A stretch of 64,000 nucleotides of DNA, taken from positions 62,001 to 126,000 of the forward strand of contig CAZDUS010000002.1 in assembly GCA_964508705.1 (NCBI GenBank). The letters are read 5' to 3'. The notes beneath the pieces are model-generated. The model was not told the origin of the DNA. It saw only the letters and a list, made by a program, of their open reading frames with translations, and searched no databases. This DNA is from CAZDUS01 sp964508705. GTDB taxonomy: Bacteria > Verrucomicrobiota > Kiritimatiellia > CAIKKV01 > CAITUY01. The position numbers and the translations under genes are program-made. Shown here piece by piece: positions 6,631 through 15,666 of this stretch. How positions within the stretch are numbered: position 1 is the stretch's first letter; every line of letters begins with the position of its first letter.

Positions 6631-8957
6631 TGAGATCCGGATGGCTTATTGTGCTGTTGATTGTTTTCCTCACGAGTGTTCTGCATGCGGAAGTGATCCG
6701 CGGGGTAGGTGTGCGATCCCTTGGGGCAGCGCAAGTGGATGAGGCTATAATTCGTGGTTATGTGTCGGCCAAAGCAGGGCAGGATTTAGATCGAGGTGTG
6801 GTGGCCAGCGATGTGCGACAATTGCTTGCGTCCGGACGATTTTCGAATGTCAGGGCAGAAGTCGAGCCAGGAACGAATGGTGTGATTTTGGTTTATGCCG
6901 TCCAGATGAAGCATAAACTGACGCAGCCGGTTCGTGTTACAGGCGCGAAGGAGCTGGGATCCGGAAAGGTTATAGACATTCTAGGGTTCAAGCCCGGTGA
7001 TTTTCTTGATGATCCGTCTGTCGCAGCGAGGGTTGTTGCCCTTAAGGAAGAATATCGGAAGAAGCTGTTTGGTTCTGTGGCAATCAAGTGGGATTTGAAG
7101 GTGACTGACGAAAAAGCGGGATTGGCAACGTTGAGCATCAACATTCAGGAGGGCGAACAGCGCAAAGTCTACAAGTACAAGTTTAAGGGGAATACATCCG
7201 TGGATGTTTCGGCGCTGAGGGAGGCTATGGAAATTCCGGCGTGGTATAATCCGCTCGGTTGGTTCCGGAGCTTGCCTTATGACGTAGATGAGTTGCGTGC
7301 AGGGTGTGAGCGTATTCGAGGAATTTACAAGGATCGCGGCTTTTTGGATGTCGAGATTGAGAAGCCTCAGGTCAAGGAAGTTGAGCCGGGTAGTTATGAG
7401 GTGACGATTCCAATCCGTGAGGGCATCCCTTACAAGGTGTCGCGAATGGTAGTGAGTGGCGTCAGCTTATATCCCGAATCAACATTGCTTGGCGGTTGTG
7501 GACTGAAGATAGGGGATGTGGCATCCGATAGCCAGATTGCCAAAGCGGCTAACAACATAAGGGATTATTACGAAAGCCGGGGTTACATGGGGGCGATGGT
7601 TATCTACCGTCTGGATTTGCGGGAGCGGGAAGGGGATGTGGACGTCCGATTTGTGGTTACTGAGGGGGAATTGACATATATCCGGAACGTGTTGATCCAG
7701 GGGAACAGCATCACCAAGGACAAGGTGATCCGCCGTGAACTTCAGGTTTACCCCGGGCAGAAATATGATGGAGTCAGGGTTCGACAGAGTGAGAGCAAAC
7801 TAAGAAATTTGAACTTCTTTGAGACTGTGAGCGCCACAGCAGAGCCAACTTCAACGTCAAATAAGAGCGATTTGGTTTTCCTGGTTGAAGAAAAACCCAC
7901 TGGACAGTTCATGGCCGGTGCTGGTTTTTCAAGTATCGATAAGCTGGTGGGGTTTGTTGAAATTAGCCAGGGAAACTTTGATTTAGGCGGCTGGCCACCA
8001 GTGGGTAATGGGCAGAAGGTGAAATTCAGGGTTGAGGCAGGGTCAACTCGCGAAGACTACACATTGTCGTTTGTTGAGCCTTGGTTTCTGGATCGACAAT
8101 TGTCGCTAAGTTTTGATCTGTACAGTACGCGGCATGATGACACTGACTATGAAGTGCAGAGGCAGGGTACTGCGGTGGGGCTGGGCGTGCCGATGCCGGG
8201 GCCCAACCGGTTAGATCTGAAATACCGGTTGGAAAACGTGGATATTAAGAATGTGGAAGACACCAACGCCTACGTGGTAGTTGAAAACGGAGAGGCAACG
8301 GAGTTCTATTTTTCGGAACCAGAGCGAGTGGAGAGTTCGCTTAGCGCAACGTGGACGCGGGATACGCGGGATAATTTCTTTTTGCCGACACGTGGAAACA
8401 GGTCGTCGTTTTCCAGCACACTTATGGGTGGCCCACTCGGGTTTGATACTGATCTTTATGATCTAGAAATGAGCAGCGCGAGTCATTATGCCCTGTGGCT
8501 GGGGCATATATTAAGTGTGCGAGGTCGCGCGGAAGTTGTGGATTTGCTTCAGGAAAGCACAGATAAAGAAGTGCCGCTTTCTGAGCGGCTCTTTGCCGGG
8601 GGTGCCCGTACCATTCGAGGGTTTCGTTATCGCTGGGTTGGCCCGATAGCTGAAAGCGTAGATGGGACAGGCGAGCTGCGTCCATGTGGTGGTCAGACGT
8701 TATTTGTGGCCAGCGCTGAGTATTCAATGCCCGTTGGCATACCCAAGTTCAGACTTGCGGCGTTCTATGATATTGGTGATGTGGCATTTGAGCCCTATGA
8801 CTTCGATTTCGGAGGGGTGTCGGCTGGCGCCGGTGTAGGGATCCGTCTTGATATACCAGGATTCCCTATACGATTTGATTATGCATGGCCGGTCATTCAG
8901 GATGATCCGAGGGCAGAGGTTGAGAATGTCAGCTTCTGGATGGGTTACGGCTTCTAA
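6627..8957 (+). CDS. bamA: Outer-membrane protein assembly factor BamA
   Basis: The central pore of the BAM complex, which inserts beta-barrel proteins into the outer membrane. The 776-residue protein has an N-terminal signal peptide (hydrophobic core WLIVLLIVFLTSVLHA, cleavage likely after LHA). A series of POTRA domains covers about residues 25-415, and a C-terminal bacterial surface antigen barrel covers about residues 440-776. The RGFRY motif (TIRGFRYRW) and C-terminal Phe (FWMGYGF) are present. ATGA overlap with dnaB suggests coupling. skp/ompH and lpxD follow, the standard envelope-biogenesis order, which shows the cell has a true outer membrane. Confidence 0.95.
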   Translation: MMRSGWLIVLLIVFLTSVLHAEVIRGVGVRSLGAAQVDEAIIRGYVSAKAGQDLDRGVVASDVRQLLASGRFSNVRAEVEPGTNGVILVYAVQMKHKLTQPVRVTGAKELGSGKVIDILGFKPGDFLDDPSVAARVVALKEEYRKKLFGSVAIKWDLKVTDEKAGLATLSINIQEGEQRKVYKYKFKGNTSVDVSALREAMEIPAWYNPLGWFRSLPYDVDELRAGCERIRGIYKDRGFLDVEIEKPQVKEVEPGSYEVTIPIREGIPYKVSRMVVSGVSLYPESTLLGGCGLKIGDVASDSQIAKAANNIRDYYESRGYMGAMVIYRLDLREREGDVDVRFVVTEGELTYIRNVLIQGNSITKDKVIRRELQVYPGQKYDGVRVRQSESKLRNLNFFETVSATAEPTSTSNKSDLVFLVEEKPTGQFMAGAGFSSIDKLVGFVEISQGNFDLGGWPPVGNGQKVKFRVEAGSTREDYTLSFVEPWFLDRQLSLSFDLYSTRHDDTDYEVQRQGTAVGLGVPMPGPNRLDLKYRLENVDIKNVEDTNAYVVVENGEATEFYFSEPERVESSLSATWTRDTRDNFFLPTRGNRSSFSSTLMGGPLGFDTDLYDLEMSSASHYALWLGHILSVRGRAEVVDLLQESTDKEVPLSERLFAGGARTIRGFRYRWVGPIAESVDGTGELRPCGGQTLFVASAEYSMPVGIPKFRLAAFYDIGDVAFEPYDFDFGGVSAGAGVGIRLDIPGFPIRFDYAWPVIQDDPRAEVENVSFWMGYGF

Positions 8958-8990
8958 TGATTTTGTTGTTAACTGTATGAGGAGGATGAT

Positions 8991-9572
8991 GTGAAATCAC
9001 GTTTATTGGCGATAACGATGGCCATTGGATTTGTAACGTCCGTGGCGTTCTCTGGTGAGACGAAAATTGCGGTTGTGAACGGAAGCCGAGTGCTCAAGGA
9101 GTATTACAAGACCGAGTTGGCAGACACGCATATCCAACAGCAATTGGAGGATTTTTCCGCTGAGCGGGATAAATTGCTGGCTGAACATAGGAAGCTAAAA
9201 CAAGATTTTGAAGCGCTTCGTGCAGAGTCTCAGAACAAGGCTTTGACAGAGGAAGCGCGCGAGAAAAAGCGTGAGCAGGCGGAAGAGAAGATCGCGGAAG
9301 TTATAGAGTATGAGGGCGCGATCCGCGATAAGGCGGCTTCGCGAAAAAAACAGATTGAAGGCGAGGGGCGGAAAATACATGCGGAATTGGCCAAGGCGGT
9401 GAAGTCGGCCGTTCAAGCGTGCGCGACCAAAAGCGGGTACGGTCTTGTCCTCGAGTGCGGTGGCCAGTTGGCTAACGGGCTTGAGCCTGTTCTTTACGCG
9501 GAGCCGACGATGGATATTACGGATGACGTGATTCGCCTGCTAAATGCCGGCCAATCGGCAAGCAAGGAGTGA
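8991..9572 (+). CDS. skp: Periplasmic chaperone Skp/OmpH family
   Basis: Skp holds unfolded outer-membrane proteins in the periplasm and delivers them to BAM. The 193-residue protein has a signal peptide (residues 1-21, KSRLLAITMAIGFVTSVAFS) and the OmpH start KIAVVNGSRVLKEY. A long charged coiled-coil of about 100 residues follows (QQLEDFSAERDKLLAEHRKL onward), and then a short C-terminal beta segment. The start is GTG 8991, preceded by GAGGAGGATGAT, a very strong ribosome site. It lies between bamA and lpxD, as in proteobacteria. Confidence 0.9.
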   Translation: MKSRLLAITMAIGFVTSVAFSGETKIAVVNGSRVLKEYYKTELADTHIQQQLEDFSAERDKLLAEHRKLKQDFEALRAESQNKALTEEAREKKREQAEEKIAEVIEYEGAIRDKAASRKKQIEGEGRKIHAELAKAVKSAVQACATKSGYGLVLECGGQLANGLEPVLYAEPTMDITDDVIRLLNAGQSASKE

Positions 9573-9577
9573 CGAAT

Positions 9578-10609
9578 ATGCTCGTGACGGTTAAGGAATT
9601 AGTGAGCCGACTGGGGGGCGTAGTGGAGGGCGATGAGTCGCTCGAAATAGCAGGCGTGGCGTCGTTAGACCAGGCTGTGAAAGGGGATATAAGTTTCCTC
9701 AGCAATCCGCGTTATACGCCAATGATGAAGACGACCAAGGCGTCTGCGGTGCTTGTAAATGAATCGTGGCAAGGAGAGAGCGCGGCGGTTCTTATTCGCG
9801 TGAAGAATGCGGATGCGGCCTTTGCCCAAGTTGCGGTTTGGCTGGCGCGGCCTCCCGTCAAGTATACGCCGGGCATCCATGCGACGGCTATCATTGCTGA
9901 AGGCGTTATTCTGGGGCGCGATGTCCATATCGGGCCATATTGCGTTGTCGAGCGGGGTGTCAAGATCGGTGATCGGACTGAACTTATTTCGGGATGCTAT
10001 GTGGGACAGGAATGTGAATTGGGTTCCGATTGCCGATTTTACCCAACGGTTAGCATCAGGGAGCACACGCGGATTGGTAATCGCGTGATTGTGCATAACG
10101 GAGCTGTGATCGGAAGCGACGGTTTTGGTTATGTGAAAGAAGCTGGGCATTGGAAAAAAGTGCCGCAGATCGGGAACGTTGAAATTGGTGACGATGTTGA
10201 GATTGGCGCTAATACCACGGTTGACCGGGCACGATTCGGGGTGACTCGGATAGGGAACGGGGTGAAAATCGACAACCTTGTCCAGGTGGCTCACAATGTG
10301 ACGATAGGCAATGATACGGCCATAGCAGGGTTGGCGGGTATTTCGGGCAGTGCGCATATTGGAGCCCGCGTTCAAATTGGCGGACAAGCGGGGATTGGAG
10401 GGCATCTTAAGATCGGGGATGACTCGATTGTAGGTGGACAGGCAGGAGTGATGAAGGAAGTTCCTCCGGCGACGTTTGTGTCTGGGTATCCGGCATTGCC
10501 GCACGATGAGTCGCGCAAAGCGTATGCGCACATGATGAGAATTCCCGAGTTGAAAAAACGCATTGCCGCCATGGAATCAAGAATTAATGCGCTGGAGGGA
10601 AAAGCATGA
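9578..10609 (+). CDS. lpxD: UDP-3-O-acylglucosamine N-acyltransferase LpxD
   Basis: Third step of lipid A synthesis: transfer of a 3-hydroxyacyl chain from acyl carrier protein to UDP-3-O-acylglucosamine. ATG 9578 (343 residues) is chosen because AAGGAG lies 8 bases upstream. GTG 9569 in the same frame would overlap the ribosome site. Residues 1-100 form the LpxD N-terminal domain (SLDQAVKGDISFLSNPRY). Residues 105-315 form left-handed beta-helix hexapeptide repeats. The catalytic His lies in NLVQVAHNVTIG, and the terminal helices (RIPELKKRIAAMESRINAL) complete the trimer. The ATGA overlap with galE indicates coupling. Confidence 0.94.
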   Translation: MLVTVKELVSRLGGVVEGDESLEIAGVASLDQAVKGDISFLSNPRYTPMMKTTKASAVLVNESWQGESAAVLIRVKNADAAFAQVAVWLARPPVKYTPGIHATAIIAEGVILGRDVHIGPYCVVERGVKIGDRTELISGCYVGQECELGSDCRFYPTVSIREHTRIGNRVIVHNGAVIGSDGFGYVKEAGHWKKVPQIGNVEIGDDVEIGANTTVDRARFGVTRIGNGVKIDNLVQVAHNVTIGNDTAIAGLAGISGSAHIGARVQIGGQAGIGGHLKIGDDSIVGGQAGVMKEVPPATFVSGYPALPHDESRKAYAHMMRIPELKKRIAAMESRINALEGKA

Positions 10610-11583
10610 AGGTGTTCCTGACAGGGGGGGCTGGCTATATCGGGAGTGTGACGACGGAATTGCTGTTGAATGCCGGGCATGAAGTTGTGATTTTTGACAA
10701 TCTCGAGCGCGGACACCGCGAAGCTGTGGATAAGCGCGCGCGACTTGTGGTAGGTGACTTGCGAAATGCCAGTCAGATTAAAAAAGCCATGTTGGACGCG
10801 AAGCCGGATGCGGTGATGCATTTCGCTGCCTATGCGTTGGTGGGTGAATCCATGCGGGATCCGGGTTTATACTTCACCAACAATGTGACAGGCGGGGTGA
10901 ATCTTGCGGCGGCGATGGTGAAAGCCGGTGTTCCTAAAATTGTGTTTTCATCTACCTGTGCCACCTACGGTTTTCCCGAGCGTATTCCGATAACGGAAGA
11001 CACGCCACAACGGCCTGTTAATCCTTATGGTGAATCCAAGCTCATGTATGAAAAGGTTTTGGGGTGGCATCAGCAGATTCACGGAATCAAACCGGTTTTC
11101 CTGCGATATTTTAATGCATCAGGGGCAACGGAAAAATTCGGTGAGGATCATGAGCCAGAGACGCACTTGATTCCCAATGTCATCAAGGTTGCCCTTGGGC
11201 AGAAACCTTTCGTGCAGATATTTGGGAATGATTATCAAACTCCAGATGGGACCTGCATACGTGATTATATTCATATAGTTGATCTTGGGCGTGCACATAT
11301 GCTGGCTTTAGCAGGAACTCATACTGGCGCGTTCAACCTGGGGACAGGCACGGGATTTTCGGTAAGAGAGGTGATTGACGTGGTGCGGCAGGTGACAGGA
11401 CACGCTGTGCCGGAATCATTTTCGCCTAGACGTCCTGGTGATCCGGATCGACTGGTGGCGGCGGCCGAGCGGGCAAAAACCGTGCTTGGTTGGACGCCTG
11501 TGAATTCAACGCTTAAATCTATAGTGGAAAGCGCGTGGGCATGGCATCAGGCTCATCCGCATGGTTACAAGAAGACGGCTTGA
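10606..11583 (+). CDS. galE: UDP-glucose 4-epimerase
   Basis: Interconverts UDP-glucose and UDP-galactose, or the N-acetylated forms, for envelope polysaccharides. A short-chain dehydrogenase fold of 325 residues. The NAD loop is FLTGGAGYIGS (residues 4-14). The catalytic Ser/Thr region is VFSSTCATYG, and the YxxxK pair is in PYGESKLMYEKVL. Late GalE motifs are GTCIRDYIHIVDL and RRPGDPDRLVA. It overlaps lpxD by four bases, suggesting its sugar nucleotide feeds lipopolysaccharide synthesis. Substrate specificity cannot be read from sequence alone. Confidence 0.92.
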   Translation: MKVFLTGGAGYIGSVTTELLLNAGHEVVIFDNLERGHREAVDKRARLVVGDLRNASQIKKAMLDAKPDAVMHFAAYALVGESMRDPGLYFTNNVTGGVNLAAAMVKAGVPKIVFSSTCATYGFPERIPITEDTPQRPVNPYGESKLMYEKVLGWHQQIHGIKPVFLRYFNASGATEKFGEDHEPETHLIPNVIKVALGQKPFVQIFGNDYQTPDGTCIRDYIHIVDLGRAHMLALAGTHTGAFNLGTGTGFSVREVIDVVRQVTGHAVPESFSPRRPGDPDRLVAAAERAKTVLGWTPVNSTLKSIVESAWAWHQAHPHGYKKTA

Positions 11584-11613
11584 TTGGCCGCAATTAAGGG
11601 AGAAACGACAGTC

Positions 11614-12639
11614 ATGAGCAAGGCAACCAAGAACAGTGAAACAGCAACATCGTCGTCTTCAGCATTAAGCGCCGTTATGGCTCAGATTCAAAAGGAATTT
11701 GGCGATGGCGCCATTATGCGCCTGGGTGAGGCGGAGGGAAGCAAAGAGGTATCCGTGATTTCCACGGGGGCGCTATCGTTGGACATGGCGCTTGGGGTTG
11801 GCGGGTTGCCACGCGGGCGAGTTGTTGAGATATTTGGACCTGAATCGTCGGGTAAAACCACACTGACATTGCATGTTATTGCCAATGCACAGAAGAAGGG
11901 TGGGTTGGCGGCGTTTATTGACACCGAGCACGCCATGGATCCTGTATACGCAAAGAAGATTGGAGTCAACTTGGATGATCTGCTGGTTTCGCAGCCGTCA
12001 TCTGGAGAAGAGGCTCTTAGCATATGTGAAACACTGGTTCGCAGTAATGCATTAGACGTTGTGGTGCTTGACTCGGTGGCGGCTTTGGCGCCGCGAGCGG
12101 AATTGGATGGCGAGATGGGGGATGCCCATGTGGGGTTACAGGCACGGCTGATGTCACAGGCGCTTCGGAAATTAACGGCAGCCATAGCGACCTCCAAGAC
12201 GCTTTGCATTTTCACCAATCAGATTCGCGAGAAGATAGGCGTTATGTTCGGAAATCCGGAGACAACACCGGGTGGACGTGCGCTGAAGTTTTATTCGTCG
12301 GTTCGTTTGGATATTCGCAGGATTGCGGCGATCAAAGATTCAGCCGGTAAGATAATTGGGAACAGGACGCGAGTGAAGGTCGTCAAGAACAAGGTGGCGG
12401 CACCGTTTGTTGAATCGGAATTCGATATTCTTTTCGCGCGTGGTATTTGGTGGGCAGGGTCGGTGGTGGATTGCGCAATTGAGCATGGAATTATTGAAAA
12501 AAGAGGCTCATGGCTTTCCTTCGAGGGTAATCAATTGGGGCAGGGACGTGAGGCGGCGGCCGAGCAGGTTGCCAAGGATGCCGTGGTGGAGAAGCAATTG
12601 ATTGCGAAAATTGTGGAAAAGCTGCAGGCGGTGAAATAA
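11614..12639 (+). CDS. recA: Recombinase RecA
   Basis: The strand-exchange recombinase and SOS co-protease. The protein is 341 residues from ATG 11614, which has AAGGGAGAAACG upstream. A TTG directly after the galE stop is also in frame but lacks a ribosome site. The core shows MAQIQKEFGDGAIMRLGE, Walker A GPESSGKTTLTLH (about residues 77-85), VVLDSVAALAPRAELDGEMGD, loop L1/L2 regions including TNQIREKIGVMFGNPETTPGGRALKFY, and the C-terminal winged helix. The N-terminus has a Ser/Thr-rich 20-residue extension. No LexA-like box was recognised in the 30-base gap to galE. Confidence 0.97.
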   Translation: MSKATKNSETATSSSSALSAVMAQIQKEFGDGAIMRLGEAEGSKEVSVISTGALSLDMALGVGGLPRGRVVEIFGPESSGKTTLTLHVIANAQKKGGLAAFIDTEHAMDPVYAKKIGVNLDDLLVSQPSSGEEALSICETLVRSNALDVVVLDSVAALAPRAELDGEMGDAHVGLQARLMSQALRKLTAAIATSKTLCIFTNQIREKIGVMFGNPETTPGGRALKFYSSVRLDIRRIAAIKDSAGKIIGNRTRVKVVKNKVAAPFVESEFDILFARGIWWAGSVVDCAIEHGIIEKRGSWLSFEGNQLGQGREAAAEQVAKDAVVEKQLIAKIVEKLQAVK

Positions 12640-12678
12640 CTGCCGGGATGCCGATTGATACAAGCCGTCAACACCACC

Positions 12679-13290
12679 ATGAAAAACGATAACGAAGAAA
12701 TATTAGTAGTCGAGCGTTCCTTGGTTGAGCGGTTAGGCATGTTTCAGGGGTTGAGGCTGGATGTGGATCGGTATTTGGCAGAGATGCTCAATCCCAGGAA
12801 TTACCGATTTGTTCCCCGATATAAGGCGGAAGCTGATGAAACGCTCAAGCAGTTGATTCCTTATTTCCTGATTTGTCATGACGACAAAATCTGGTGTTAT
12901 GTGCGAGGGAAGAAGTCTGGCGAGGAGCGGCTTGTCGCCAAGGCCTCCATCGGGATAGGTGGACACATCAATAATGAGGACATTAATCTTTTTGGGGATG
13001 TTTATTCCACAGCCGCACTGAGGGAGCTTGAAGAAGAAGTGAAGATTGAAGGGACATACCAACAAAAGGTAGTTGCCTTGCTGAATGACGATGAGACACC
13101 TGTGGGGCGTGTCCATCTTGGTGTCATTCACGTTTTAAGGGCTTCCTCCTCGAATGTGGTGAAGCGAGAGGGAGTCATTACTGAGTCAGGCTTCAGGACG
13201 CTGGGCGAGTTGAAGGGTATGAGGGATCGAATGGAGACTTGGTCGCGGATATGTCTTGATGAAATTGACGGTCTAATGGCCCGGGGATAA
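12679..13290 (+). CDS. NUDIX-like predicted phosphohydrolase
   Basis: A protein of about 203 residues with a NUDIX-type core. GIGGHINNED is followed, after an enlarged loop, by ALRELEEEV, which matches the REUXEEX part of the Nudix box. The loop between them is about six residues longer than the canonical spacing, and the Glu of the GX5E position is not clearly conserved. The substrate is unknown. The conserved N-terminal segment VVERSLVERLGMFQGL and the aromatic YLAEMLNPRNYRFVPRYKAE suggest a distinct subfamily. ATG 12679 is used; an in-frame TTG at 12655 is possible, and neither has a good ribosome site. It follows recA by 39 bases and ends before the convergent purC. Confidence 0.6.
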   Translation: MKNDNEEILVVERSLVERLGMFQGLRLDVDRYLAEMLNPRNYRFVPRYKAEADETLKQLIPYFLICHDDKIWCYVRGKKSGEERLVAKASIGIGGHINNEDINLFGDVYSTAALRELEEEVKIEGTYQQKVVALLNDDETPVGRVHLGVIHVLRASSSNVVKREGVITESGFRTLGELKGMRDRMETWSRICLDEIDGLMARG

Positions 13291-13356
13291 GGGGCGGGGC
13301 AAAAATATTCCCTCACCCCTGTTCACTTTCCTAAAGGGAACGGGCGTTTCAATGTC

Positions 13357-14322
13357 TTATGTCAGGAAGCCAGCTTTTCTGAGGTTGTTGGTGATTCTCG
13401 TCTCTGCTGGCTCGTCGCTGATTTTGAATTCCAAGCCTGTGACGGTTTCATAGGCCTGAATGTAGCGTTTCGCGGCTTCAATGCGAACTTCGTCAGTTAA
13501 TGCAGGAGGCTGACCGTCACCGCGGAAACCTTGAGAGACAAGCCATTCCCTGACGTATTCCTTGTCGATTTTACGCTGATCTTTTCTGGCCGCGAAGAGC
13601 TCCTCGTAGGTATCAGAAAACCAATAGCGAGATGAATCGGGGGTGTGGATTTCATCGGACACCACCAATTTTCCGTTAAGTTTTCCCAACTCGTATTTTG
13701 TATCCACAAGGATCAGGCCGCGTGAGGCGGCATGTTTTACACCGGCATCAAAGAGGTGGAAGCAGATGTCGGCGGCATCATCAAAAGTGCGGGCGTCAAT
13801 GAGTCCCTCCTTGATCGCTTCTTCTCGGGAAATGGGGCGATCGTGTTTTTCGTGCTTGGTGGTTGGGGTGAGGATGGGGCGGTCGAGTTTCTGATCCTTG
13901 CGGAGACCCTCGGCGAGCATGTTGCCGCAGAAGTTACGAACGCCTCGCTCATAGTTGTACCAAGCCGACGTTTTGGTGACGCCAGTGATGTGGCCTCGGA
14001 CAATGAATTCCAAGGGGAGTTGTTCGCACTCATGGACCACCATAACGCAAGGGTCGGGGATAGAGACGACATGATTGGGAATTATGGATTTCGTTTTTTC
14101 GAACCAGAAGGCGGCAAGCTGGTTTAGTACCTGGCCTTTGAAGGGAATTGTGCCAATGATGCAGTCGAAAGCCGAAACGCGATCCGTGGTGATGAGAATC
14201 CGGCGGTTGCCGGCGATATAGCTTTCACGGACTTTGCCTTGGTGGCGTTCGCCTAGTCCTGTGAAAGCTGTTGAGTCAAGCGTTCGGTTGAGTTCGGCTC
14301 GTATACGGGATTCAGCGATCAT
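13357..14322 (-). CDS. purC: Phosphoribosylaminoimidazole-succinocarboxamide synthase
   Basis: Joins aspartate to CAIR with ATP in de novo purine synthesis. The 321-residue protein is the long form of SAICAR synthetase. Visible motifs are GKVRESY near residue 29, ITTDRVSAFDCIIGTIPFKGQVLNQL, VRGHITGVTKTSAW, PILTPTTKHEKHDRPIS, LILVDTKYELG and the late DEIHTPDSSRYW. The N-terminal LDSTAFTGLGERHQGKVRESY is typical of this type. It is read from the minus strand, convergent with the NUDIX-like gene, and it has its own upstream region between 14323 and the amidase gene. Confidence 0.95.
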   Translation of the reverse strand: MIAESRIRAELNRTLDSTAFTGLGERHQGKVRESYIAGNRRILITTDRVSAFDCIIGTIPFKGQVLNQLAAFWFEKTKSIIPNHVVSIPDPCVMVVHECEQLPLEFIVRGHITGVTKTSAWYNYERGVRNFCGNMLAEGLRKDQKLDRPILTPTTKHEKHDRPISREEAIKEGLIDARTFDDAADICFHLFDAGVKHAASRGLILVDTKYELGKLNGKLVVSDEIHTPDSSRYWFSDTYEELFAARKDQRKIDKEYVREWLVSQGFRGDGQPPALTDEVRIEAAKRYIQAYETVTGLEFKISDEPAETRITNNLRKAGFLT

Positions 14323-14366
14323 GTGAGTGTCCTTTCCTGATAAACTGTTTCATGCGTAAAAAGAAA

Positions 14367-15029
14367 TCATGATGGGTGCCGTAACTGGGCGACATAGGGG
14401 TAGAGTTGGCGACCGGGGCATGCACTTGGGCTCAAGTCACGATGGCCGTAGATGCGAGAGCTACGGATACCGCAGGTGCGTCTCAAGGCCAGGATTAGAT
14501 CGTTCATGGCTGTTAATTGCGAGTGTGACGGCCGCTGGCGCTCGAAGTTGCCCAGCAATACGATCCCGATGTTTCCCTCGTTATTGCTTAGCACATGCGC
14601 GCCCTCATAGCAGAGTGAGCGACCTTCCCAGACTCGGCCAACGTAATCAACGGCCAGATGATAGGCGATGTCACCGTAACGGCGAGAACGGTGAGCGTAG
14701 AGAACGGTTTGGAGCTCACGAGCCACATAGGTGTGGGAGGTCGCATAGAATGGATCGGTGCCCTCATGGTGAACTGTTATTCTGGAGTAACGCCCTGAAG
14801 GGTTAAGGCGATTGCGATTGGGAGGCGTGCGGTCCCAGGAAGAGCGACGGATGAGGGTCATTTCGGAGGCTATGGCGTCCAGAATGGTTGTGGGTCGCAG
14901 GGTTTTGCGAGGGATGGCACTGGCGATAGAAGGGAACAGGGAGACAACAATCGCCCCAAGCCCGAGCATCAGGGCGTTACGCCTAGTGCAGGTTTGAGGT
15001 AGTAACTGTTTCTCTATCAAGTCGTTCAT
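14367..15029 (-). CDS. Exported N-acetylmuramoyl-L-alanine amidase (PGRP/Ami_2 type)
   Basis: A zinc amidase of the peptidoglycan-recognition fold, expected to cut the MurNAc-L-Ala bond. Residues 1-40 are an export signal with twin arginines followed by a hydrophobic stretch (TRRNALMLGLGAIVVSLFPSIASA), consistent with the Tat route. The catalytic domain covers about residues 58-215. The zinc ligands are probably the first His of ITVHHEG, the His of YGHRDLS, and Cys of SACPG. The conserved AYHLAVDYVGRVWEGR and GNIGIVLLGNFE segments are also present. It is the third gene after nrdR on the minus strand, 7 bases after an unknown gene. A role in muropeptide recycling or envelope remodelling is inference. 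Confidence 0.85.
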   Translation of the reverse strand: MNDLIEKQLLPQTCTRRNALMLGLGAIVVSLFPSIASAIPRKTLRPTTILDAIASEMTLIRRSSWDRTPPNRNRLNPSGRYSRITVHHEGTDPFYATSHTYVARELQTVLYAHRSRRYGDIAYHLAVDYVGRVWEGRSLCYEGAHVLSNNEGNIGIVLLGNFERQRPSHSQLTAMNDLILALRRTCGIRSSRIYGHRDLSPSACPGRQLYPYVAQLRHPS

Positions 15030-15036
15030 GGAGAAT

Positions 15037-15666
15037 TTAAGCTTCGACGCTCAATATCACTGGTGTGGAATCCCATCCTCGCTGATGACGCTTTTGGTCC
15101 AGCTGTCGCGCGCAATAATCACGTATTTCGTTCGTCAGGAGCTGAATGGCCAGAGGGGTGTTGTGAGATCCCAGGATGGATGCAGCCACTATGTTTAGCC
15201 CTTTAAGTCCCATTACTCCGCGCCCGCTGGTGGCATCCCATACATCAGCGTAATCGTGAAGCAGTGTTCGAAGGTGTCCGAAGAGGAGTAGTTCCGTGCA
15301 GGGTGTTGCATGTGAGATGATCTTGGTAATATCAAGTGTCCAGACTGTGTCCTGTCCGGCGGTAATCCAGGAGGCGGCATAGACGGAGGAAGTGCCGGCG
15401 AGATGGAGGCGACGAGCAATGGATGACTCGCCTGCGGCTTCCAGGGCACGGGACATAAGTTTGCAGGAGGTATGCGGGTCCAATTCATGCGGGAAGGTGT
15501 CCTGTTCCCTTAAAAGGGCTGCGACTCCCTGGGCCGCCTCGCAAACGGGGGGCGAGTTTGCCAGCTCCGGTTTCCCGCATAAGGATGGCGCTTGTTCCAG
15601 CAGTCGATCAGTTAAATCATGGTGCCATTGCTCGGTGGCAGTTGTGGTGTTTGACTGCAGGATCAC
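15037..15666 (-). CDS. Unknown protein translationally coupled to nrdR
   Basis: A 209-residue protein I do not recognise. No signal peptide or transmembrane segment is evident. The middle and end contain hydrophobic and aromatic helices (SVYAASWITAGQDTVWTLDITKI, TELLLFGHLRTLLHDYADVW). The N-terminal third is polar, with three cysteines in total before residue 70. Its ATG overlaps the nrdR stop by four bases (ATGA on the minus strand), so it is almost certainly co-translated with the repressor, and the amidase gene follows 7 bases downstream. Function is unknown; the context only suggests a link to NrdR or to the envelope enzyme. Confidence 0.6.
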   Translation of the reverse strand: MILQSNTTTATEQWHHDLTDRLLEQAPSLCGKPELANSPPVCEAAQGVAALLREQDTFPHELDPHTSCKLMSRALEAAGESSIARRLHLAGTSSVYAASWITAGQDTVWTLDITKIISHATPCTELLLFGHLRTLLHDYADVWDATSGRGVMGLKGLNIVAASILGSHNTPLAIQLLTNEIRDYCARQLDQKRHQRGWDSTPVILSVEA

